From Deltaproteobacteria bacterium (GTDB lineage Bacteria; Myxococcota_A; Polyangia; HGW-17; SLPX01): 50,928 nucleotides of DNA. Positions 16,019 through 23,824 of this stretch are shown here, piece after piece (position 1 is the first letter of the stretch; each line of letters begins with the position of its first letter). The position numbers were made by a program, and so were the translations under genes. The notes beneath the pieces are model-generated. The model was not told the origin of the DNA. It made no database searches and was given only the letters and a program-made list of their open reading frames with translations. The DNA lies in contig JAGGXR010000082.1 of NCBI GenBank assembly GCA_021162935.1, positions 1-50,928 of the forward strand. Direction: 5' to 3'.

Positions 16019-17890
16019 TCAACGTTTCGGCTTCGAGGCCTCGACCAGGAACAGGGGACTCGTCTGTGGCCCTGTGGCCCTCGTGGTCGTCACTTCGAAA
16101 CCAACCGCACGAACGATCGGAATGGTGCGATCGAGGGTCAGGTTGCGGTAATGTTCGAACGTTGGAGGTCGGCCACCATGGTCGGTTTCCTGCCCGAGAA
16201 CTCCAAAGGCCGTGTCCGAAATCACGATGAGTCGTCCCCCTGGATTGAGATGGTCGAATGCCTGGCTGAAGAAGCTGGCTGGATTGGGGAAATGGGGTAG
16301 GCTTCGTATGCAGAGGATCACGTCCTGGTCCGTTCGCTCGGCCAGGGCCGGATGGTCCCACGAATCCGCGTCCGCCGTGACGAAGGTGAGACCCGGGCCA
16401 TGACGTCGATCGGTTGGCTGTGGGTCCACGCCCAGATAGTCCACCAGGCCAGCTTCGATGGCGGGCAGCAGGGCCTTGAGGTAGGGGGCCTGGCCGCAGC
16501 CCATGTCGATCACGTTGCCTCGGATGTCGGCCAGTATGTGTTCGATCCACTGTTCGTCGAGGGTCAGGACGTCTGGATGTGACGGAATGAACCAGCCTCC
16601 ACAGGTGGGGCGCTGGTCGCAGGAGCGGCAGACGTCTGACAGGACCAACTTGTCGAGATGTGCGAAGAGGCCTTCTCGTCCCTTGGTAGGAGCCTCGGTG
16701 CGAAATCGATAGACCTGCTCGTCCCGTTGGACGGCGACAGCCAGTTCGCGTTTCGAAAAGTCGGCATTGTCGGTGCTCCACAGGAGCCATGTTTTTTCTT
16801 CGAAGGTGACGACTCGGCTGAAGGGATCGAGTTCATCGCGCAGGTTCGACGGCACCGGGCAGCCGGGCTGGTTCGAGAGGGCGTCCCCTGAATCGACGTT
16901 GTGGTAGACGAAGCTGTTGGAACGGAGTTGGACCTCGGGACGGACCTCGCGTCCCGAGCGGCGATCCAGGTAGGTGCGGTACAGGCCGGGGCAGGCGTCC
17001 CGGCTGCATGGAGCGCAGTCAGCGGGACGGGCACGGTTGCGATCGTCGATGGGATGCCACTCGTCCTCGAAGGCCTCCGACATGGCCAAGAATCCTTCGG
17101 TCCACAGGTCGGACAGGGGAAGTTTGGGAAGGAGGCAGGCGGGGAATCCCTCCTGGCACAGAGATACGCCCAACTCGCCGAGTTGGTCCGACCAGCGTTC
17201 GGCCGTGGCGGCAATGGCTGCAGTTGCCCGAGTGATGGCGGGTACCACGTCGTTGAAGTGGTCGAGCGCCCGGCCCTCGGGTTCGACGCAGGAGAATTTG
17301 AGTCGGAGGCCGATGTCGGCCTGTTCGGCCGTCTGCCCGATCGGTTGACGGATTGGCTGTGCCAGCCGGTTCATGAGGTCTGCCATGCCGTCCAACTCGG
17401 ACAGGACAGTTTTCGTCACCACGCAGTTGACCGTGACCTGCAGACGTGCCCTTCGGTGATGGGCGTCGGCAAGGAGTCGAGTCAGGCCGGTGACCGTCTG
17501 ATGCCAGGCGCCTTCGACACCCACCAAGGTGTCATGGATTGTGGCAGTCGCAGCTGGAATCGAAATCTGCAAATAAACGATCGGCGCATCGAGCAGTCGG
17601 GCACGAAGTCGTGCGTAGGTGAGCATGCGCCCGTTGGTGACGAGTCCCGCGGTCATGCCGTGATCGACGATTTGCTGGAGGATGTCGGGTAGGTCCTCCC
17701 GGATGGTGGGTTCGCCCCCAGACAGGACCAGGTTGCGGGCGCCCTGGGAGGCGGCGGCTGCAATGCGGCGTTCGAGATCCTCGCTCGTGGCATCGAATCC
17801 GCGATGAGGCGATGCGTGGCAGTACAGGCAGTTGTTGTTACACCGATATCCGGTCTTGAGCAGGAATCGTCTGGGATGGGTTGATGACAC
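16019..17890 (-). CDS. Radical SAM protein fused to a C-terminal class I methyltransferase (623 aa)
   Basis: The N-terminal domain has the radical SAM cluster motif Cx3Cx2C (C17, C21, C24, in CNNNCLYC), GGEPT at 58-62 and a TIM-barrel-like pattern up to about 250. Two further Cys groups (C292/C295/C300 and C421/C424/C430) resemble a SPASM/twitch-type auxiliary cluster region. From about 455 a Rossmann-type SAM methyltransferase begins with motif I VIDMGCG (460-466), followed by LGVDPQ, and runs to the C-terminus. The start is GTG 17890, 12 nt after the stop of the lamin-tail lipoprotein gene; there is no clear Shine-Dalgarno, so translational coupling is likely. One chain thus carries two SAM-dependent activities, which suggests successive radical and methyl-transfer steps on one substrate. 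No precursor peptide gene is visible nearby and the substrate is unknown. Confidence 0.88.
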   Translation of the reverse strand: MSSTHPRRFLLKTGYRCNNNCLYCHASPHRGFDATSEDLERRIAAAASQGARNLVLSGGEPTIREDLPDILQQIVDHGMTAGLVTNGRMLTYARLRARLLDAPIVYLQISIPAATATIHDTLVGVEGAWHQTVTGLTRLLADAHHRRARLQVTVNCVVTKTVLSELDGMADLMNRLAQPIRQPIGQTAEQADIGLRLKFSCVEPEGRALDHFNDVVPAITRATAAIAATAERWSDQLGELGVSLCQEGFPACLLPKLPLSDLWTEGFLAMSEAFEDEWHPIDDRNRARPADCAPCSRDACPGLYRTYLDRRSGREVRPEVQLRSNSFVYHNVDSGDALSNQPGCPVPSNLRDELDPFSRVVTFEEKTWLLWSTDNADFSKRELAVAVQRDEQVYRFRTEAPTKGREGLFAHLDKLVLSDVCRSCDQRPTCGGWFIPSHPDVLTLDEQWIEHILADIRGNVIDMGCGQAPYLKALLPAIEAGLVDYLGVDPQPTDRRHGPGLTFVTADADSWDHPALAERTDQDVILCIRSLPHFPNPASFFSQAFDHLNPGGRLIVISDTAFGVLGQETDHGGRPPTFEHYRNLTLDRTIPIVRAVGFEVTTTRATGPQTSPLFLVEASKPKR

Positions 17891-17902
17891 GGAGGGCCCC
17901 GA

Positions 17903-19552
17903 TCAGGGTTGGTTCCTGACGCCAGGGGTCGCATTCACGGAGTGGAAGTCGTCTGCGTTGTGATTCGTATCCGTGGACTGGGCGTCACGAGCCAGTGCAT
18001 ATCCCGTGGCCAATGCGACCACGTCGTTCAAAGTGGTTTCCACCAGAGGCCATCCATCGGTTTTGTCCGTGGTGGACCAGAGCGCTCCGTAGCCGAGGGC
18101 ATCGGCTGCCGTGGAGTCGGGAAGCAGGAGCTGGATGCCGCCGGCTTCGTCGGCGAGCCCCAGCACTGCCTGGTTATCCGCGTTGGCCACCAGGGTCTGC
18201 CCGCCGTTGTCATCCGCAAGGACCCAGTATCCGTCGTTCGGCATCCGATCGGCTAAGGTGAAGGATCCGACGACCGTGCCGTCCCCCGAGGCCCAGCGGA
18301 TGCGGACGCCCGTTAGGTCGGCGCCTGCGGTGCCGTGCAACTCGACGAATTCGAGCCGGTCGTCTTGGGCACCCGGGTCGGGCATGGCCTCGTTGATCAC
18401 CAAGTCTGCAAGGCAGGAAGGGTTGGCCGTTCCGGGAGTCGGCATGGCAGGGACACACCAGCATTTTGGCGAGTCGTTCGAGGCGGCGGTCAGGCAAGAT
18501 GGGTCGAGCTGCGTGGACCGATCGGCGATTCCTGGGAACTCGGTGGCTCCGACTGTAGCGTTCGGGTCGGAGACGAGGGTCGAAATGCTCACCTGGTCCA
18601 CGAGACCGGAGCCATCCGACAGGTCGAGTACGGCCCCTGTGTCGGGAATTTCCGGAGCGCTCCCCGGCTGGCCGTAGACGAACAGGGCGCTGCTGGGGAT
18701 GTCGGTGGCCTGGGCTGGGTTGGGCACGCCGAAGGCCCATGCACCGGGCCCCAGATAGACCGGATCCTGGGTCAGATCGGCTGCCTGGACGTTGGCGGAG
18801 GTGGCGTCGATGGTGACCACCCAACCCGACAGGTCGTAGGTTTTGGGCCCTGGATTATAGACTTCGATCCATTCGCCTTGGATGCCGCCGCCCGAGGGCA
18901 GGGCGGAGAATTCAGTGAGTACGACGTCGCCCGGTGATGCCGTGGCGGCTGCCACTGTGACCTGGGCCTGGACCGAACTCGTGATCGTTGCGGTGACGGT
19001 TGCGTCTCCAGAAGCCAGCGCCGTGACGGGAAGCAAGGCTTGAGTCTGTCCTCCGGGAACGGTCACCGTGGCCGGGGCGGTCACCGGACCGGTCGGATTG
19101 GTCGAAACGGTTACCGTGACGCCGCCAGCTTGGGCCGGTCGGTCCAGATGCAGGGTCAGGTTCGCCTGGGCGCCCTCGGTGACGATGAGTTGGCTCGGGT
19201 CGATGGAGGCGATGTCTGCGGCTTCGGCCGCGTCTGCAGGTTGGGCGTCCGTCTGCGTGGCATCGCCTTGTGCATCCGTGCCGGCATCTTCGGCCGCGTC
19301 TGCAGGTTGGGCGTCCTCGGCCGGCGCGCAGTAGTCGGCCGGAACGTCAGGGCTTCCCTTGCGGTGACAGCAGCCGTCACTTCGGCATTCGTATCCACTT
19401 GGGCATTGACCCTGCGTGCCGCAACGAAAAGACACGTCAGGCAAACCGGGCTTGAAGCACGCCGGTTGGCCCAACATCAAGACGAAGAGTGCGAGGAGCC
19501 ACGTCGTTCGTTTGGGAGTTTTCGATGGGGTGTGAAACGATTGAGAATCCAT
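17903..19552 (-). CDS. Lipoprotein with two lamin-tail domains (549 aa)
   Basis: The chosen ATG (19552, MDSQSF) lies 9 nt after GAGGAG; another ATG at 19561 abuts that site and is less likely. The signal peptide ends MLGQPAC, typical of a lipoprotein. A Cys-rich knot follows (QCPSGYECRSDGCCHRKG), a signature I associate with myxobacterial surface lipoproteins, then an Ala/Asp/Gln/Pro-rich linker in which AQPADAAE occurs twice. A Calx-beta/Ig-like strand region comes next, and then two lamin-tail domains: VVLTEFSALP/GEWIEVYNPG and LVINEAMPDP/LEFVELHG. Lamin-tail domains are common in secreted bacterial proteins and are thought to bind other surface components. The gene sits between the TPR/membrane gene (48 bp upstream) and the radical SAM gene (12 bp downstream) and is probably co-transcribed. 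Whether the radical SAM enzyme modifies this protein is an open question. Confidence 0.82.
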   Translation of the reverse strand: MDSQSFHTPSKTPKRTTWLLALFVLMLGQPACFKPGLPDVSFRCGTQGQCPSGYECRSDGCCHRKGSPDVPADYCAPAEDAQPADAAEDAGTDAQGDATQTDAQPADAAEAADIASIDPSQLIVTEGAQANLTLHLDRPAQAGGVTVTVSTNPTGPVTAPATVTVPGGQTQALLPVTALASGDATVTATITSSVQAQVTVAAATASPGDVVLTEFSALPSGGGIQGEWIEVYNPGPKTYDLSGWVVTIDATSANVQAADLTQDPVYLGPGAWAFGVPNPAQATDIPSSALFVYGQPGSAPEIPDTGAVLDLSDGSGLVDQVSISTLVSDPNATVGATEFPGIADRSTQLDPSCLTAASNDSPKCWCVPAMPTPGTANPSCLADLVINEAMPDPGAQDDRLEFVELHGTAGADLTGVRIRWASGDGTVVGSFTLADRMPNDGYWVLADDNGGQTLVANADNQAVLGLADEAGGIQLLLPDSTAADALGYGALWSTTDKTDGWPLVETTLNDVVALATGYALARDAQSTDTNHNADDFHSVNATPGVRNQP

Positions 19553-19599
19553 GGGACGCATCTCCTCGATACGACAAGACAAAGGGTCGGGTCGTCGGG

Positions 19600-20727
19600 T
19601 CAAAAGGCACCGCCCACAGCGACGCCGCCCGAGTGGGTGTCCAGAATAGGCGTGATACGAATCGACAGTTTCTCTTTTGGGTGTTTTCTGTGTCGGAAGT
19701 GGTCCACCGTGAACAGGATTGCTGCTGCGACGGCCGAGGCGCCTGATGCGGCCGCGAACCCCCATGTGAGCTTCTCGAAGAGTTTTCCCTGACGCTCATA
19801 TCGCTCGAAGTCGCTCTTGAAGGCTCCTTCGTACGTCAGGCGCGTGTTCGTGTCCGGGTCGACGTAGATGGCCAGGCGGCGCATGTTGTCCTCGGCATCC
19901 TGGATTTTGAGCGCGCAAATTCCTGTGACCGTGAGCAGTAGGGCGGTTGCCCCCAACATGGCCCATGCGGCGGTGTTCATGGGGCGTCGAACCGTCTTTT
20001 TCCGTGAGGGTGGCATGGATAGAGCTGCGGGCGCCAATTCCGGTTTCCCCTTTGGTTGATGTGTGGCTGCTGTCGCAGGCTTGGTTTGCTCGTTGGTGCC
20101 CAGAGGTTGGAGGCGCGTGGTTTGGATCTTTTTGGTAGCGCCCGGGCGCGACGAAGCGGAAGATGTGCCTGCCATAGCAGTCGCCGAGGCGGTGGTGCGT
20201 GTTGGTGCAAGAGGCGCCTTGGCGCTGGCCCGGGACCGGTTTCCAGATGCCGGGGTGGTTGCGCTGGGATTTGCCGCGACCTTGGCTCGCAAGGTCTTGA
20301 GCTTTGCCTCGACCTGGCGACGATCATTCGCTTTGGGGCTGAGGCGGAGGTATTCTTCGTAAAAATGGACAGCGGATGCATATCGGCCGGCTCGTTCGTA
20401 GGAGTCGGCAGCGTTGTAGGCAAGGCCCGGGTCGGGAATGATGCGATAGGCGGAGACGAACTCAGGCGCTGCATTGCAAAAACGGCCTTGTCGGTATGCT
20501 CGTTGGGCCGCCGCGTAGTGTTTCTTGGCTTCTGTGGTTGCCTTGGATTTGCGAGTGTCGGAGGCGGATTTGGGTGGTCGCGTCGATCGGGCAGTCGGTC
20601 TGGGGCGGGTTGCGGCCCGTCTCTGGTTGCGGTCCGGCGCAGCCGCTGCTGCGGCTGGTTGGACCACGACGACGCACAGCGCCAATTCCATGGATCCTGG
20701 AAGCAGGAAAGAGCGTTTTCTATTCAT
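19600..20727 (-). CDS. TPR protein with two C-terminal membrane segments (375 aa)
   Basis: The protein starts MNRKRSFLLPGSMELALCVVVV, a signal peptide or N-terminal anchor. A basic Thr/Arg/Pro-rich linker is followed by TPR-like helices at about 68-150 (HYAAAQRAYRQGRF, YNAADSYERAGRY, HFYEEYLRL). A long low-complexity Ala/Thr/Ser/Lys linker leads to a C-terminal module with two transmembrane helices (WAMLGATALLLTVTGICAL and FAAASGASAVAAAILF). This architecture recurs in the product of 22706-23740, across the divergent promoter, suggesting paralogy. It is the first gene of a probable three-gene minus-strand operon. The function is unknown; a scaffold or envelope sensor role connected with the neighbouring kinase is only a guess from position. 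Confidence 0.78.
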   Translation of the reverse strand: MNRKRSFLLPGSMELALCVVVVQPAAAAAAPDRNQRRAATRPRPTARSTRPPKSASDTRKSKATTEAKKHYAAAQRAYRQGRFCNAAPEFVSAYRIIPDPGLAYNAADSYERAGRYASAVHFYEEYLRLSPKANDRRQVEAKLKTLRAKVAANPSATTPASGNRSRASAKAPLAPTRTTASATAMAGTSSASSRPGATKKIQTTRLQPLGTNEQTKPATAATHQPKGKPELAPAALSMPPSRKKTVRRPMNTAAWAMLGATALLLTVTGICALKIQDAEDNMRRLAIYVDPDTNTRLTYEGAFKSDFERYERQGKLFEKLTWGFAAASGASAVAAAILFTVDHFRHRKHPKEKLSIRITPILDTHSGGVAVGGAF

Positions 20728-20825
20728 GGAACGTCTCCGTGAGGGATTCAGACCTCAATCGCGATGCTGGTTTACGTGCCTGTTGCCCAACGGTTTTGGA
20801 TTCCGTCCGTGTGGGACATGGACAT

Positions 20826-20857
20826 AGTATATCGTCTCATATTACTTTATAGGTCAA
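20826..20857 (-). promoter_or_regulatory. Candidate promoter for the TPR / lamin-tail / radical SAM operon
   Basis: On the minus strand TTGACC (20857-20852) lies 18 bp before GATATA (20833-20828) and 20 bp before the better hexamer TATACT (20831-20826), in a markedly AT-rich stretch. It lies about 100 bp upstream of the ATG at 20727. The spacing is imperfect for the better -10. Confidence 0.4.
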
Positions 20858-20913
20858 TTCCCTTTCCATTTGCCAGTGTTTCTTGGGGGAGCCGAGGTGC
20901 GCCGAAAAGGTGA

Positions 20914-20943
20914 TTGGACAGACAGAACATGGGACGATACTAT
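20914..20943 (+). promoter_or_regulatory. Candidate sigma-70-like promoter for the kinase gene
   Basis: TTGGAC (20914-20919) and TACTAT (20938-20943) are 18 bp apart on the plus strand, with the TTG start of the kinase 150 bp downstream. Together with the opposite-strand candidate at 20826-20857 it makes the 365-bp gap 20728-21092 a divergent promoter region. I see no other gene in this gap. Confidence 0.5.
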
Positions 20944-21092
20944 AGAAGAGCGAGATGAACGATGTTGGTGCGAGCCTGCGGGCCGTCTACCGCGCACGGC
21001 CATGGTGTCGAATTCGGATGCGACCTTTGATGTCGATGGATTGTTGTGCCATTTCGTTGTCGGAGTTTAGCCGCGAATGGTGGAGGTAGCTT

Positions 21093-22709
21093 TTGCCATC
21101 CAGCACAGAGGAAACAGTAGTCACCGGCCCCGATCAATCCCTGCTCCTATTGGGCAATCAGTCAGGAAACCAGAGGCTTGGTCGATTCGAACTCCTGATG
21201 GAGATCAGTCATGGGGGCATGGCGACCCTGTATCTTGCACGGATGAGTGGGCCACAGTCTTTCGAGAAGTTGGTGGCGGTCAAGCGGATTCACGATCATC
21301 TTGCCAAGGAACGACAGTTCGTGGAGATGTTTTTTGATGAGGCAAGGATCGCGGCTCGAATCGAGCATCCCAACGTGGCGAGCATTTTCGACCTGGGCGA
21401 AATGGACGGGATCTTTTACCTCGCCATGGAGTATGTCCATGGTGAAAATCTCAAGGACGTGATCCGAGAGTCCATTCGGCAGCACATCGCCATTCCTTGG
21501 ACGATTATCGTTACGATCGTGGCCGAGGCGGCACGAGGGCTTCATGCAGCCCATGAGTTGAAGAATTCGGAAGGGCGCCTGCTCGGGGTCGTGCACCGAG
21601 ACGTTTCGCCACAGAACATCGTTGTCAGCTACGACGGCCATGTCAAGGTCATCGATTTTGGAGTTGCCTACGCCGCAGAGAGGGTCACCCATACCGAGGA
21701 GGGATCGGTCAAGGGAAAGTTGGCCTACATGTCGCCCGAGCAGGTAGCAGGGGAGCCTGTCGACCGCAGGTCCGATATTTTTTCACTTGGGATCGTGCTT
21801 CACGAAGCCCTATGTTTTCGTCGGCTTTTCAAGCGTGATTCCCCAGCGGCCATCATGACCGCGGTGCAACGCGCCGAAGTTCCCCCGCCCTCGTCCATTC
21901 GGCCCTCCGTGCCGCGAGATTTAGATCGGATCGTGGCCAGGGCGCTCGCTCGGGACAGGGAGGGGCGATACCAGACCGCAGGCGAGTTCGCCGATGCCCT
22001 GGAGCGCCTCGTGGTTCTCCGTCGGGCGGTCGTCAATCAGGATACGCTCGGCAGTCAGATACAGAGACTGTTCGTCGAAAAAAAGAAGAAGAAGGATGCA
22101 GAGATTCGGGAGGCGCTTCATCGGCGGGTGCCCGGGCCACCCACGAAGTCGCATGATGCCTTTGTCGAGTCGGGTTCCACTACATTTGCAGCCGGTGCTT
22201 CATTGTTGGGCAAGGCCCGTTCTGGCGCAAAGCTTTGGGGCCTCGTCGTCCTTGGTTTGATCGTGGCGGCGGCGGTTGGGATCTGGTTCATGACTCGGCA
22301 GTCTGGTTCGGACGCACCGGCTTCCCCGCCGCAACGCGTGGCCGTTCGGTCGGATGCCGCCCTGGGCAGGACCGAGTCTGGCATGACGCAACCGGATGCT
22401 TCAGTGCGCGTTAGGCCGCGGCCGAAACCTATTCGTCTTCGTCTTGCGGTCAAGCCAGCCACGGTACATCCCACCATCGTTGTTGGTGGACATGAGTACA
22501 AAGCGGCCCTCCTGGATACGTTCTTGAAACGAGGTGACCAACCAGTGACGATCGAAGTTCGAGCCAAGGGATACCATGTAAAAAAGATCATCGTGGTTCC
22601 TCTGGGTGACATCGATCGCACCGTTCGGCTGGTTGCCAGATCCAGGCGCGTTCGATCGCGGACCAGGGGCCGGGAGGTCAAGGAGCAATGGTTCAAGGAG
22701 CCCAAGTGA
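21093..22709 (+). CDS. Hanks-type Ser/Thr protein kinase with one transmembrane helix (538 aa)
   Basis: The start is a TTG at 21093, five bases after a consensus GGAGGT (21082-21087). No in-frame ATG lies nearer, and the ATG at 21077 is out of frame. The kinase domain (about 30-305) has a glycine loop ISHGGMATLYLA, VAVK with the ATP lysine (K64), catalytic loop HRDVSPQN (from 168), DFG (188-190) and an APE equivalent SPE (214-216), so all catalytic residues are present. HRDVSPQN instead of HRDLKPxN is frequent in myxobacterial kinases. A Lys-rich juxtamembrane stretch, a transmembrane helix (about 382-400) and a PEGA-like extracytoplasmic tail (KPATVHPTIVV and later strands) follow. The kinase domain should be cytoplasmic. 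The downstream gene overlaps the stop codon, so its product is a likely partner or substrate. Confidence 0.93.
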   Translation: MPSSTEETVVTGPDQSLLLLGNQSGNQRLGRFELLMEISHGGMATLYLARMSGPQSFEKLVAVKRIHDHLAKERQFVEMFFDEARIAARIEHPNVASIFDLGEMDGIFYLAMEYVHGENLKDVIRESIRQHIAIPWTIIVTIVAEAARGLHAAHELKNSEGRLLGVVHRDVSPQNIVVSYDGHVKVIDFGVAYAAERVTHTEEGSVKGKLAYMSPEQVAGEPVDRRSDIFSLGIVLHEALCFRRLFKRDSPAAIMTAVQRAEVPPPSSIRPSVPRDLDRIVARALARDREGRYQTAGEFADALERLVVLRRAVVNQDTLGSQIQRLFVEKKKKKDAEIREALHRRVPGPPTKSHDAFVESGSTTFAAGASLLGKARSGAKLWGLVVLGLIVAAAVGIWFMTRQSGSDAPASPPQRVAVRSDAALGRTESGMTQPDASVRVRPRPKPIRLRLAVKPATVHPTIVVGGHEYKAALLDTFLKRGDQPVTIEVRAKGYHVKKIIVVPLGDIDRTVRLVARSRRVRSRTRGREVKEQWFKEPK

Positions 22710-23740
22710 GGAGACTTGCTGTTGGCGTGTCGGTGGTCATACTATGCTCGTTCGCGCCATTGCGGAGTCGTGCGCATCCTGGCCGGAACGCTTATCCTGC
22801 TGCATCATCCGGGGCTGCTCGTCCCTTGACGGCCAGACAGAAAAGGCTCGCCAGGCAGGCCGTCCGTCAGGCGATTCGCCTTTTGCGGCTCCATCGCTAC
22901 GAGCGATCGATTGCGGTGTTGGAGGCGGCGTATCGACGGTGGCACCGGCCGAGTTTTTTGTTCAACATGGCGGTTGTCTTGGCGGTAAAAGGAGATGTGG
23001 TTGACGCGGTTCGGATGCTGCGTCGGTACCGTAAGCAGGTGCCCGGGCAGGATTCAAAACTGCCGGGGCCGCTTCGGGCGGCTCTTGGGCGCGTCGGAGT
23101 GCTCGTCGTTCGAGCGCCGTCTCGTCGGATTAGCATTTATCTCAATGGAAAGATGGTGGGAAAGGGATCGGTCGAGGTGGTGCTGCAGCCTGGGATCCGA
23201 ACGGTCGAGTTGAGGCAGGGATCGGTGGTTCTGAAGCAGAAGGAGATCCACATCGAGGCAGGGAAGGCAGCCCTGTGGGAGGTCGATGTCCTTCCGCGTC
23301 ATGCCACCACGACATCGGTGGGGGCAAGGAGCGCCTCGACAGGGTTGCAATCCAGCACTCGTTCTGGCCAAACGACGCACGTGGGTGTTACGTCTGGAAA
23401 TAGTCCCTCGGCGCATCGCCCTTCGCGTTCCGGCCTGCACTGGGCCTATTTTGCATCAGTGGCCGGTCTTGCATTGGCCGGTTTGGGCGCCGCAATGGGC
23501 CTGTCGGTCAAGACACGGAGCCTGTATGGAACGTTTGGAAACGATCGCACGAATGAGGATCTGGCGGCTCGCGGGGCGAGGTATCAAAACGCGGCAAACG
23601 CCATGTGGGGCGTGACTGGGGCGTTGGCGATTGCAGCAGGTGTCCTGGCAGTGTTTACTCGTTGGAAACCAGATCGAAGGGAGCATTCCGTGACGTTGCA
23701 ACCAACCGGTGGCGGAGCGCGATTGTCAGTGGCCTGGTAA
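22706..23740 (+). CDS. TPR/PEGA-like protein with C-terminal membrane segments, coupled to the kinase (344 aa)
   Basis: GTG 22706 overlaps the kinase stop (GTGA) and has AGGAG six bases upstream. It gives a good signal peptide (MRRLAVGVSVVILCSF, cleavage after SRA). An ATG at 22688, also preceded by AAGGAG, would add six residues. The mature protein starts with TPR-like helices (LRLHRYERSIAVLEAAYRRW, FNMAVVLAVKGDVVDAVRML). A PEGA-like beta segment follows (RISIYLNGKMVGKGS ... VELRQGSVVL), then a Ser/Thr-rich linker and two hydrophobic helices (about 255-275 and 305-325). The layout parallels the product of 19600-20727 on the other side of the divergent promoter. The coupling suggests equimolar synthesis with the kinase. 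No enzymatic motif is visible. Confidence 0.8.
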   Translation: MRRLAVGVSVVILCSFAPLRSRAHPGRNAYPAASSGAARPLTARQKRLARQAVRQAIRLLRLHRYERSIAVLEAAYRRWHRPSFLFNMAVVLAVKGDVVDAVRMLRRYRKQVPGQDSKLPGPLRAALGRVGVLVVRAPSRRISIYLNGKMVGKGSVEVVLQPGIRTVELRQGSVVLKQKEIHIEAGKAALWEVDVLPRHATTTSVGARSASTGLQSSTRSGQTTHVGVTSGNSPSAHRPSRSGLHWAYFASVAGLALAGLGAAMGLSVKTRSLYGTFGNDRTNEDLAARGARYQNAANAMWGVTGALAIAAGVLAVFTRWKPDRREHSVTLQPTGGGARLSVAW

Positions 23741-23824
23741 GGGGCCGGCCATGAGTCAATGACTGTGGTATGATTGAGTTGTTGTAGGGCCAGTCGTGGC
23801 CCGGGGATAGCGATGGAGGTGAAG

